From: Kiritimatiellia bacterium
GTDB lineage: Bacteria; Verrucomicrobiota; Kiritimatiellia; RFP12; UBA1067
Direction of reading: 5' to 3'
Length of the DNA stretch: 10,607 nt
Assembly (NCBI GenBank): GCA_028701555.1
Contig: JAQVQN010000046.1
Coordinates: forward strand, 1-10,607
In this document: positions 1 through 5,903 of the stretch, piece by piece
Numbering within the stretch: the stretch's first letter is position 1
Layout of the letters: each line of letters starts with the position of its first letter
Program-made: the position numbers and the translations under genes
The notes under the pieces: model-generated
Told to the model about the DNA's origin: nothing
Seen by the model: only the letters and a program-made list of their open reading frames with translations
Database searches by the model: none

Positions 1-155
1 AGACCGATCAACTGCGACAAGGCGGCATGGATTTTTTGAGCGTCAGCCTCGCTGGTCATGCCGGGCACGTTCACTGTCATCTCGCGCACGTCAGAGACCC
101 GGCAACCCGACAAGAGAGTCACGCCGAACATCAAATAAAGAAAAAATCGTTTCAT
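1..155 (-). CDS. Small lipoprotein with degenerate HMA-like domain (5' part, runs off left edge)
   Basis: Reading leftward from an ATG at 155, an open frame of 51 complete codons reaches the window edge without a stop. It begins with MKRFFLYLMF, a basic and hydrophobic signal, followed by a clear lipobox LLSGC (residues 14-18), so Cys18 should be lipidated. After a short linker comes TVNVPGMTSEADAQKI, which lines up with the start of heavy-metal-associated (HMA/MerP-type) domains, where the usual motif is GMTCxxC. Here the two metal-binding cysteines are Ser35 and Asp38, so classic soft-metal binding through CxxC is not expected; the fold may be kept for another role. There is no convincing Shine-Dalgarno sequence before the ATG, but a -10-like box sits 6 nt upstream. 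The lipoprotein call is firm; the HMA assignment rests on about 25 residues. The C-terminal part lies outside the window. Confidence 0.72.
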   Translation of the reverse strand, partial: MKRFFLYLMFGVTLLSGCRVSDVREMTVNVPGMTSEADAQKIHAALSQLIG

Positions 156-161
156 GGATTA

Positions 162-191
162 ATGATAGCCCAAAGCGGACAGATACCACAA
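162..191 (-). promoter_or_regulatory. Candidate sigma70-like promoter of the lipoprotein gene
   Basis: On the minus strand, TTGTGG (plus 186-191) and TATCAT (plus 162-167) are separated by 18 nt. The -10 matches the consensus at 5 of 6 bases and the -35 at 3 of 6. The expected transcription start falls at about 155-156, which is the start codon itself, so the mRNA would be leaderless or nearly so. This fits the lack of a ribosome binding site. Found by eye only. Confidence 0.35.
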
Positions 192-222
192 CGAAAAGTT
201 GAGGGAATGCTGGGATTTGGGT

Positions 223-245
223 GCGATTCAATAATGTTGAATCGC
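223..245. repeat. Perfect 9-bp inverted repeat with 5-nt loop
   Basis: GCGATTCAA (223-231) and TTGAATCGC (237-245) are exact reverse complements separated by TAATG. A 9-bp perfect stem is unlikely to be chance in this short spacer. It lies about 45 bp upstream (minus sense) of the -10/-35 proposed for the lipoprotein gene and downstream of the HEAT-protein gene. No T-run follows on either strand, so it is not a canonical intrinsic terminator. A dimeric regulator site or a stem protecting the HEAT-protein mRNA 3' end are both possible. Confidence 0.6.
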
Positions 246-256
246 AGAAGGTTAAA

Positions 257-279
257 GGGTTCAGGGGTCAGGGTTCAGG
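257..279. repeat. Short direct repeat, GGGTTCAGG twice
   Basis: GGGTTCAGG occurs at 257-265 and again at 271-279, with GGTCA between. The middle piece itself resembles a shortened unit (GGGTCA against GGGTTCA), so the stretch looks like a decayed short tandem array with a unit near 7 bp. It lies in the non-coding spacer between the lipoprotein and HEAT-protein genes. No function is implied by the sequence. Confidence 0.5.
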
Positions 280-327
280 TGTTGCGCGGCAACTTTTTAT
301 GCCGGTTATGGCAAATAAATGAGTGTC

Positions 328-360
328 TCCGGTTTTGACATCCAAAGTAGTCCGGTTTTG
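328..360. repeat. Spaced direct repeat TCCGGTTTTG, possible insertion-sequence end remnant
   Basis: TCCGGTTTTG occurs at 328-337 and 351-360, exactly 23 bp apart. The first copy is enclosed by TGTC (324-327) and GACA (337-340). Elements of the IS21 family begin with TG and carry several internal transposase-binding repeats near each end, and this arrangement recalls that. No transposase, second end or target duplication is visible in the window, so the mobile-element reading is weak. The repeat itself is certain. Confidence 0.3.
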
Positions 361-420
361 CTTTCACCTTGACACCGTATTTTATTACACTGGGAGCGGT
401 CATCTGGGTGTGATTGCGGT

Positions 421-2016
421 TCACTTGAGCAGCGCGTCGATGGCTTTCTTGTGCTCTTCGTTACCGGGCAGGGTGCGGGTCTGTTGCCAGACGGCGCGGA
501 ACTTGGTTTTGTCAAAGTCTTTGGCTTCGCTCTTTTTAGTGAGGCCGCGTACGGCCAGGGTCTGTCTGCGGGCATCAGGGGCGGTGACGGCGTGTTGCAT
601 CAGGGCCGGGATAGATCCGTTGTCAGCCCAATCGGCGAGCGCGCGCACGGCGGCGGTCGCGGTGTCCGTTTCGGCAGAGCCAGCGGCCTCTTCGACGGTT
701 GCGAGCAGTTGCGCGCCGCCGATCCGTGCGGCGGTCTCCAGCAGCACTGGTTTTTGTTTTGCCGAGACTGCGGACAAGGCTTTCAGCAGCGATTCAGTGT
801 AGGTCGAGGTGGTGTCGCGCCGGGCGGCTGCGGCGAACGCGGTCTGGGCTTCCGGCCTTATTTTGTCGTTTGAAGACAGCAGTTTTTCTGTGAGCAGTCC
901 GGCCTGCGGCGCATCGGCGGTCTCGCGCAGCAGACGGAAGCCCTGCACGACGGTTTCTTCATCGGCTGACGTGAGGGCGTCAACGCCGATTGCGGCGGCG
1001 GATTTGACGCGGCGCTCGCGCAAAAGTTCCAACGCGACCCGTTTGCCTGGTTCGCTGAATTTAGAAAAACCGTCGGCAAGCGGCTTGGCGACAAGCGCGG
1101 TTTTGAGCAGGCGCAGATTGTCAAGGGTCATGGTCTGTCGCGATGCCGGCAAATCGTGCAGCAGAGCAGGGAAGCAGTCGGCGAACTCTGCATGTCCTAG
1201 TAATATGATGGCGCGTTGTGCGGCGGCGGCGATCGCGTCGTCGCTGTCTTGCATGAGCGGCTCGATTTCCGTTAGGGCGGTTATATCGCCGCGCTGCCCC
1301 AGCATGTCGAGCAGCATGATTTTATGCGGCACGGATGCGGTGGTGAGCAGTTTGGCGGACCAGGCGCGGGTTTCGGACTTGCCGCCGGCCGCGCGCGCCC
1401 ATTGCATTGCGATGCCGGCGTAAGTCGGGTCGGGGTCGGCGAAGGCTTCGAGCAGCAGCGGCATGCGGCGGCGGGGCTTAAGCGCGGCGAGGTCGCTGTT
1501 GAGTTTGGCGTAGCGGTTCGGCGGGGTGGAAGCGGCGTCGGTACGCCAGTTGCCGTTGACCGCATGGCGCGTTATGGTTGCGAGAGCCGCCACGCCGGGC
1601 GCGTCGGATTGCTCGAAGCGGCTGATGGCTTCTGAGTGCCGGGGAGTACCGCACCAGCGCAACTGATCCAGAAAGAAGCAGGTCACGTCGGCGTCGGATG
1701 CTTTGCGGGCGGCTTCGAGGAGAGTGTCGGCGTATGCCGCGCGCTGTTTTTTCGAACCCTCGCGCATGACGTGCTGGGTGAGTGCGGCCAGACGCGTGAC
1801 GGCTAGAGGATCAGAGATACCGCCGGTTTTGACCGATGCGAACAGCTCTTGCCAGGCGGATTCGCCTTGCGCTAGTGTTTTTGAGAGTGAAGCGGAAGTG
1901 ACGGCGGCGAGGGCATCGCTGTGTTTCTCGGCCCACTGGGCTGCGGTTTCCTGAGCGACGACGGGCATCGCCGTCAACAGTAATGAGATGGCGGTAAGTA
2001 TCAGAGTGTGTTTCAT
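421..2016 (-). CDS. Exported HEAT-repeat protein
   Basis: The 531-residue product starts with a typical Sec signal peptide (residues 1-21, hydrophobic core LILTAISLLLTAMPVV, likely cleavage VVA|QE), so it should act in the periplasm or outside the cell. The rest is almost wholly alpha-helical, with recurring HEAT/armadillo-like helical pairs of about 30-40 residues, for example around 185-211, 230-275, 325-365, 370-400, 405-445 and 450-495. Repeats of this type are protein-binding scaffolds; no catalytic motif is visible. The ATG at 2016 is preceded by AGGAA at a spacing of about 9 nt, which supports this start. It follows the oxidoreductase gene after 51 nt on the same strand with no terminator between, so the two are probably cotranscribed. 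Exported HEAT-repeat proteins are common in Planctomycetes, Verrucomicrobia and Lentisphaerae. The specific partner is unknown. Confidence 0.8.
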   Translation of the reverse strand: MKHTLILTAISLLLTAMPVVAQETAAQWAEKHSDALAAVTSASLSKTLAQGESAWQELFASVKTGGISDPLAVTRLAALTQHVMREGSKKQRAAYADTLLEAARKASDADVTCFFLDQLRWCGTPRHSEAISRFEQSDAPGVAALATITRHAVNGNWRTDAASTPPNRYAKLNSDLAALKPRRRMPLLLEAFADPDPTYAGIAMQWARAAGGKSETRAWSAKLLTTASVPHKIMLLDMLGQRGDITALTEIEPLMQDSDDAIAAAAQRAIILLGHAEFADCFPALLHDLPASRQTMTLDNLRLLKTALVAKPLADGFSKFSEPGKRVALELLRERRVKSAAAIGVDALTSADEETVVQGFRLLRETADAPQAGLLTEKLLSSNDKIRPEAQTAFAAAARRDTTSTYTESLLKALSAVSAKQKPVLLETAARIGGAQLLATVEEAAGSAETDTATAAVRALADWADNGSIPALMQHAVTAPDARRQTLAVRGLTKKSEAKDFDKTKFRAVWQQTRTLPGNEEHKKAIDALLK

Positions 2017-2067
2017 TCGGTTGTTCCTATACAGAATCTATGCAAGAGGGTTTTGGAGTTGCGGCGT

Positions 2068-3336
2068 TTATATGAGCCAAGGCGCGCGTGACTGCTGATA
2101 GATGAAGCGGTCGGCGGCGGGGTCTTTGACGGCGCACAATTTTACTGGATCGAAGCGGAAGCCGCGTCCCAGTCGCATGGCGACGATCCCTAGATTCACC
2201 AGCGTGCAGGAGCGGAATCCGTTCTGCTCGTTGAGCGCAAACTTGCGCCGGTGTTTGACCGAATCCAGGAAATCGGTCTGTTGCGGCGCCGGATCAGGAA
2301 GCTCAGAAAGCAAATTGTCGAAACCAGGAATATCGGACTTCAGGCCGGGCCAGATCTTGCCATTAGGGCCTTCCAGGAATGGCGCCGCCGTGAGCGAATT
2401 GTTGCCGTCGAGCACTATCTGGCAGCCGTCGGCGTAGGTATAGGTGATGCGCCGGAAGGAGCCGACGGCATCGGGGTGCTGCGGCGGGCAGTCGATCTCG
2501 ATCTTGACCGGGTTGGTGTCGTCCTTTTCTAACAGGTACTGCACGGGGTCGAGATAGTGCTGGCCCATATCGCCCAGACCGCCGCCGTCATAATCCCAGT
2601 AACCGCGGAAAGTGGAGTGGGTGCGGTGGCGGTGGTAGGGCTTGTAAGGCGCGGGGCCGAGCCAGAGGTCATAGTCAAGGTGTTCGGGCACCGGTTCCGG
2701 AGCCAGATTTGTCAGCCCGCTCCAGTTAAACTTCCAGGAGAAGCCTGTGACGCTGCCGACCACGGCTTTCAAGGGCCAGCCGAGCAGGCGGTTCTCGACG
2801 GCTTTCTTGATGGGCTTGACCTCGGTTTTCATGCCGTAGAAGCCGGACTGGAAACGGAACCATGTGTTCAGGCGGAAGATGCGGCCGTTGGCATTGACAG
2901 CCTCCATGACGCGGCGACCTTCGCCGATGGTGCGGGTCATGGGCTTCTCGCACCAGATGTCCTTGCCGGCCTCGGCCGCCATGACTGACATGATGCCGTG
3001 CCAGTGAGGCGGGGTGCAGATGTGCACGATGTCGACATCCGGGCGGGCGAGGATTTCGCGGAAGTCGCGGCAGGCGAAGACTTTGCCGTAGCCGTTCTCT
3101 TCGGCCTTGGCGATACCTTCCTTGACGCGGTTTGCGTCAGGGTCGCAAAGGGCCACCAGCCTGGTGGCCTTGTAGCCGAGGTGGTTGCCGGAGCGGGCGA
3201 TGCCGCCGAAACCGATCAGGGCGCGGGTCAACTGGTTACTGGGTGCGGTCTCTGAGCGCAGTACATGCGCGGGCAAGATTGTAAAAACCGCAGCACCCGC
3301 TTTCAGGAATGAACGGCGTCGAAGGCATGTATTCAT
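2068..3336 (-). CDS. Tat-exported Gfo/Idh/MocA family oxidoreductase
   Basis: The product is an NAD(P)-dependent sugar or sugar-derivative dehydrogenase-type protein of 422 residues. The start at 3336 gives MNTCLRRRSFLKAG, a twin-arginine signal (RRRSFLK, residues 6-12), and is preceded by AGGGGG at a good distance; an upstream in-frame ATG at 3402 would put the Tat motif too far in and has no such site. After the signal come the Rossmann motif GFGGIA (42-47), the family's EKP motif (CEKPM, residues 129-133; Lys131 is the usual catalytic lysine) and the C-terminal signature GGGLGDMGQH (251-260) with its putative catalytic histidine. This subgroup, exported with bound cofactor, is greatly expanded in PVC bacteria that degrade polysaccharides; the substrate cannot be read from the sequence. 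It is the likely first gene of an operon with the HEAT-repeat protein, expressed from the divergent region upstream. Confidence 0.9.
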   Translation of the reverse strand: MNTCLRRRSFLKAGAAVFTILPAHVLRSETAPSNQLTRALIGFGGIARSGNHLGYKATRLVALCDPDANRVKEGIAKAEENGYGKVFACRDFREILARPDVDIVHICTPPHWHGIMSVMAAEAGKDIWCEKPMTRTIGEGRRVMEAVNANGRIFRLNTWFRFQSGFYGMKTEVKPIKKAVENRLLGWPLKAVVGSVTGFSWKFNWSGLTNLAPEPVPEHLDYDLWLGPAPYKPYHRHRTHSTFRGYWDYDGGGLGDMGQHYLDPVQYLLEKDDTNPVKIEIDCPPQHPDAVGSFRRITYTYADGCQIVLDGNNSLTAAPFLEGPNGKIWPGLKSDIPGFDNLLSELPDPAPQQTDFLDSVKHRRKFALNEQNGFRSCTLVNLGIVAMRLGRGFRFDPVKLCAVKDPAADRFIYQQSRAPWLI

Positions 3337-3355
3337 AGATTTTCCCCCTATGGTC

Positions 3356-3385
3356 ATTATTTGCGGCGTAAAGTACACTTTCCAA
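3356..3385 (-). promoter_or_regulatory. Candidate sigma70-like promoter of the oxidoreductase gene
   Basis: On the minus strand, TTGGAA (plus 3380-3385; 4 of 6 consensus) and AATAAT (plus 3356-3361; 5 of 6) are 18 nt apart. The predicted start near 3349 leaves a leader of roughly 12 nt that holds the AGGGGG ribosome binding site. Found by eye; the spacing and placement fit well. Confidence 0.45.
3370..3381. promoter_or_regulatory. Dyad AAAGT-AC-ACTTT inside the oxidoreductase promoter (possible operator)
   Basis: AAAGT (3370-3374) and ACTTT (3377-3381) are exact reverse complements around a 2-bp centre. The dyad lies in the spacer between the proposed -35 and -10 of the leftward promoter and touches the -35. 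That is a classical place for a repressor to block RNA polymerase. No regulator gene is present in the window to link it to. Confidence 0.35.
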
Positions 3386-3393
3386 CTACTAAT

Positions 3394-3403
3394 ATTGCGC
3401 AAT
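3394..3403. promoter_or_regulatory. Perfect 10-bp palindrome ATTGCGCAAT in the divergent region
   Basis: The palindrome is exact, and its centre is 23 bp from the centre of the dyad at 3370-3381. It lies just upstream of the -35 of the leftward promoter and about 45 bp upstream of the -35 of the rightward promoter, so a bound protein could affect either direction. Function is inferred only from position and symmetry. Confidence 0.3.
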
Positions 3404-3446
3404 TTACCGGAAACCGCCTGGCACTACAATAATAAAATAATTCGCT

Positions 3447-3475
3447 TTGCATAAAGGCCTAGATAGGGTTATAAA
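3447..3475 (+). promoter_or_regulatory. Candidate sigma70-like promoter of the mtnA-aldolase-mtnP operon
   Basis: TTGCAT (3447-3452; 3 of 6) and TATAAA (3470-3475; 5 of 6) are separated by the ideal 17 nt. An A/T-rich stretch (3427-3442) immediately upstream resembles an UP element. The predicted transcription start near 3482 is only about 5 nt before the ATG at 3487, so the message would be almost leaderless. It would drive the membrane-protein gene and the methylthioadenosine genes behind it. Confidence 0.45.
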
Positions 3476-3486
3476 TACAGGCGCCT

Positions 3487-4182
3487 ATGGCAAAGTCTAA
3501 AAAGAAACATGATAAAGGCGCGCTCCGCCAGTCAGCCAGCTCTCCGTCTGAGAGCAGGGTTGATGCTGGTGCAGATGCTGTGTGCGGTTGTGGGGCTGGG
3601 CATGACGGGCCGGTCGGCAAGACGGCGGAAGACGGCAGCGGGGCGCTAGGCGCGGACGCGGTGGAAGTCCGTCCTGCGGAAGAGCCAGATGCGACTACGG
3701 CTCCGGTGCGGGTTGTGCCTGTCAGCCGCTTACGGCGGGCGCTGCCTGACATTGTAAAGGTGGCGCTGGCGTTTGCCTTCATCGGGGTAGCCGCTGTGAT
3801 ATGGTATAAGCCGCCGCTCGTGATTGCGGATTATCCGCGTGTGACCTATCGGTATAACGGCGTGTGGTTAGATGACGCAAAGCTTTACCGTCCGTTGGCC
3901 ATGCCGACCAGATATTATGTGGGATTGCCGCTTGAACTGGCTGGAAGGTACGAGTGGTTCGCGGTTGACCGGCGCCGCGAGGTAGTGGCCTTGACTGAAG
4001 AGCCGTCGAGGCGATTCATGGGCCGCAAGGCCATCAAGCGTGGCGACCCGCTGGGGCTTGATCTTGAATTCCGAAAGATAGACGGTTCCGAGTGGCAGGT
4101 GTTTTTTTTCGAAGAATCCATAGTTTTCTCGAATGCCGTGCTCGCGGTGCGTCTGGATGCCGGCAAAGGCAACGGAAAGTGA
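3487..4182 (+). CDS. Single-pass membrane protein of unknown function, first gene of the mtn operon
   Basis: I do not recognise this 231-residue protein. Residues 1-10 are lysine-rich (MAKSKKKHDK), 11-75 are low-complexity and rich in Ala, Gly, Ser and acidic residues with a CGC at 33-35, and 88-107 form one hydrophobic segment (VKVALAFAFIGVAAVIW) preceded by RLRR. By the positive-inside rule the N-terminus should be cytoplasmic and residues 108-231 periplasmic. The C-terminal part looks like a small folded beta-rich domain, with many aromatic residues and alternating strands. Only a weak AGG sits 5 nt before the ATG; the promoter -10 is so close that the mRNA would be nearly leaderless. A run of eight T at 4102-4109 encodes part of FFF and is a possible slippage site. 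The stop is 12 nt before mtnA, so the two are surely cotranscribed. The link to MTA metabolism is unknown. Confidence 0.7.
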   Translation: MAKSKKKHDKGALRQSASSPSESRVDAGADAVCGCGAGHDGPVGKTAEDGSGALGADAVEVRPAEEPDATTAPVRVVPVSRLRRALPDIVKVALAFAFIGVAAVIWYKPPLVIADYPRVTYRYNGVWLDDAKLYRPLAMPTRYYVGLPLELAGRYEWFAVDRRREVVALTEEPSRRFMGRKAIKRGDPLGLDLEFRKIDGSEWQVFFFEESIVFSNAVLAVRLDAGKGNGK

Positions 4183-4194
4183 AGCTGTTAATTG

Positions 4195-5298
4195 ATGAAG
4201 GTGGACGGCGAACATTACCGGACAATATGGATCGCTGCGGATGATCCCGCGACCGTGCTGGCTATCGATCAGCATAAGCTGCCGCACGAGTTTGAGATTA
4301 TGCGCCTGTGCGCCGTGGATGATTTCGTCGCCGCCATCAAGGATATGCGTGTCAGGGGTGCGGGACTGATCGGAGCGGCAGCCGGCTACGGCATGTACAT
4401 CGCGGCTTTGACCGCACCGCAGGATCGCGCACAATTCATGTTCGTGGCGGCGGAAAAACTGCTGGCCACCCGGCCCACGGCAGTCAATCTGGCATGGGCT
4501 GTGAAGCGGCAACTGCGGGCGACGGAAAAATGTGTGGCACGGGACGATGCTGTCAGGGCGGCTTTGCGGACAGCGGAGGCGATTGCCGACGAGGATGCCG
4601 AGTCATGTCGCCGCATCGGTCTGCACGGCAAAGAACTGATCATCAAGGCCGCTGAAAAAAAGCGCGGCGGCACGGTAAACATTCTGACCCATTGCAATGC
4701 GGGGTGGCTGGCTTTTGTCGATCACGGTTCGGCGCTGTCGCCGGTTTACGCGGCGTTTGACGAGGGCATAAAGACGCATGTCTGGGTTGACGAGACACGC
4801 CCGCGGAACCAAGGTGCGGCCTTAACCTGCTGGGAGTTGGGTCGGCACGGAGTGCCGCACACCCTTGTTGCCGACAATGCTGGCGGGCACCTGATGCAGC
4901 ACGGCATGGTTGACTTGGTGTTGGTAGGGGCTGACCGCGTGGCACGTAATGGTGACGCGGCCAATAAGATCGGCACATATCTGAAGGCACTGGCAGCCAA
5001 AGACAACGGTGTGCCTTTTTATGTGGCGCTACCTTCTTCGAGTTTCGATTTAGAGATGGATTCGGGGCTTGCCAATGTGCCGATCGAAGAGCGCGACGCC
5101 AGCGAGGTATGTTTCGTGTCGGGCAAAGGCAGCGAAGGGAAGGTGACAACAGTGCAGATTTGCCCGGACGGGACGCAGGCGCGCAACTGGGGTTTTGACG
5201 TCACGCCAGCCCGGCTGATCGACGGGTTGATTTGCGAACGGGGTATCTGCGCGGCATCCGAAAAGGAGATAAACAACATGCTTAAGGACGTTGTCTGA
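4195..5298 (+). CDS. mtnA: S-methyl-5-thioribose-1-phosphate isomerase
   Basis: The enzyme converts 5-methylthioribose-1-phosphate to 5-methylthioribulose-1-phosphate in the cytosol; relatives in the DHAP shunt also accept 5-deoxyribose-1-phosphate. The 367-residue length is normal for MtnA. Key family motifs are present: RGA (54-56), TRP (92-94), THCNAG (165-170) with catalytic Cys167, DETRPRNQGA (199-208), GADR (245-248) with catalytic Asp247, and NKIGTY (257-262). These residues separate it from ribose-1,5-bisphosphate isomerase and eIF2B relatives. The stretch DNAGGHLMQHG (227-237) and the N-terminus MKVDGEHYRTIW recall, from memory, the alphaproteobacterial-type MtnA subgroup. The usual RGAP reads RGAG here. 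ATG 4195 is preferred over the adjoining TTG 4192 because it gives the family's usual N-terminus. The stop overlaps the next start by one base (TGATG), which suggests translational coupling. Two purine-rich SD-like sites (5263-5268 and 5284-5288) lie just before that start. Confidence 0.94.
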   Translation: MKVDGEHYRTIWIAADDPATVLAIDQHKLPHEFEIMRLCAVDDFVAAIKDMRVRGAGLIGAAAGYGMYIAALTAPQDRAQFMFVAAEKLLATRPTAVNLAWAVKRQLRATEKCVARDDAVRAALRTAEAIADEDAESCRRIGLHGKELIIKAAEKKRGGTVNILTHCNAGWLAFVDHGSALSPVYAAFDEGIKTHVWVDETRPRNQGAALTCWELGRHGVPHTLVADNAGGHLMQHGMVDLVLVGADRVARNGDAANKIGTYLKALAAKDNGVPFYVALPSSSFDLEMDSGLANVPIEERDASEVCFVSGKGSEGKVTTVQICPDGTQARNWGFDVTPARLIDGLICERGICAASEKEINNMLKDVV

Positions 5299-5903
5299 TG
5301 CGCCAAGAAGGCTACATCAAGTATCGGTCTTATCTGACTGACGGCGCTATACCGGAACTGGACGGGTTTGAAGAACTGAACCGTTGCCGCACGGAGCTTT
5401 TTGACCTGCGGCTGATCGGCATTTACCCTGACGGTATCGGGTTCGGCAATGTCAGCATGCGTGTTGACACTGAGCGCTTTATAATAACCGGGAGCGCGAC
5501 CGGTGCTGTCAGGGAGTTGGCGCGGGATCATTACGCGCTGGTGGAAAGCATCGACTTGAAAAACAACAGTGTGCATGCGGTCGGCAAAATCAACGCTTCT
5601 GCCGAGACCATGAGCCACGGCGCGGTTTACCGGACGCTGCCCGGCGTCAACGCCGTGATCCACATCCATAGCCGGTTGCTGTTTGATTATATGCGGCGCG
5701 AGGGGTATCCCGCGACTGACGCCGCTATCCCCTTCGGAACACCGGAGTTGGCTTTGGCGATTGGATATTTGGTAACATCCATACCCGGCGATGACGGTGT
5801 GTTTGTCACTGCCGGACATGACGAGGGTGTGATAGCTTACGGGGCGACGGTGGCTTCGGCGCTGGCGGGCATAAGACAGGTTTACACGAAAGGTACGATG
5901 TGA
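5298..5903 (+). CDS. Class II aldolase, likely 5-methylthioribulose/5-deoxyribulose-1-phosphate aldolase (or MtnB-like dehydratase)
   Basis: This 201-residue protein belongs to the zinc-dependent class II aldolase/adducin family. GNVS (50-53) and TGSATG (64-69) form the phosphate-binding part. His122 and His124 in VIHIHS and His174 in AGHDEG are the expected metal ligands, and Glu103 in SAETMSH corresponds to the catalytic acid/base of fuculose-phosphate aldolase. Lying directly between mtnA and mtnP, it is the natural next enzyme for the MtnA product. One option is the DHAP-shunt aldolase (Ald2 type), yielding DHAP and 2-methylthioacetaldehyde, or acetaldehyde from the 5-deoxy substrate. The other is MtnB, the 5-methylthioribulose-1-phosphate dehydratase of the same fold and size. 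No mtnC- or mtnD-type gene follows, which favours the aldolase; this is inference. AAGGA at 5284-5288 is the likely ribosome binding site, and the start overlaps the mtnA stop. Confidence 0.85.
   Translation: MRQEGYIKYRSYLTDGAIPELDGFEELNRCRTELFDLRLIGIYPDGIGFGNVSMRVDTERFIITGSATGAVRELARDHYALVESIDLKNNSVHAVGKINASAETMSHGAVYRTLPGVNAVIHIHSRLLFDYMRREGYPATDAAIPFGTPELALAIGYLVTSIPGDDGVFVTAGHDEGVIAYGATVASALAGIRQVYTKGTM

Noticed and set aside
281..298. GTTGC-GCG-GCAAC followed by five T, resembling a small rightward intrinsic terminator.
   Set aside because: The stem is only 5 bp, and no rightward gene lies upstream of it in the window; the flanking genes read leftward, where the hairpin has no T-run behind it.
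369..374. TTGACA, a perfect -35 match, in the spacer near the HEAT-protein gene (another at 335-340).
   Set aside because: No -10-like hexamer lies at 16-19 nt downstream, and no rightward gene follows.
809..1423. Long rightward open frame of about 200 codons opposite the HEAT-repeat gene.
   Set aside because: It is rich in Ser/Arg/Ala with no recognisable motif, lies wholly opposite a well-supported gene, and arises from GC-rich codon bias.
3337..3402. Upstream start (ATG 3402) that would lengthen the oxidoreductase by 22 residues.
   Set aside because: It would bury the twin-arginine motif at residues 28-34, overlaps the proposed promoter, and lacks the AGGGGG site that precedes the ATG at 3336.
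3868..4512. Leftward open frame of about 214 codons opposite the membrane-protein/mtnA junction.
   Set aside because: It spans the junction of two rightward genes on the opposite strand and shows no domain or signal; treated as chance.
5019..5819. Leftward open frame of about 266 codons opposite the mtnA end and the aldolase gene.
   Set aside because: Antisense to conserved enzymes whose motifs are in the other strand; no ribosome binding site or family resemblance.
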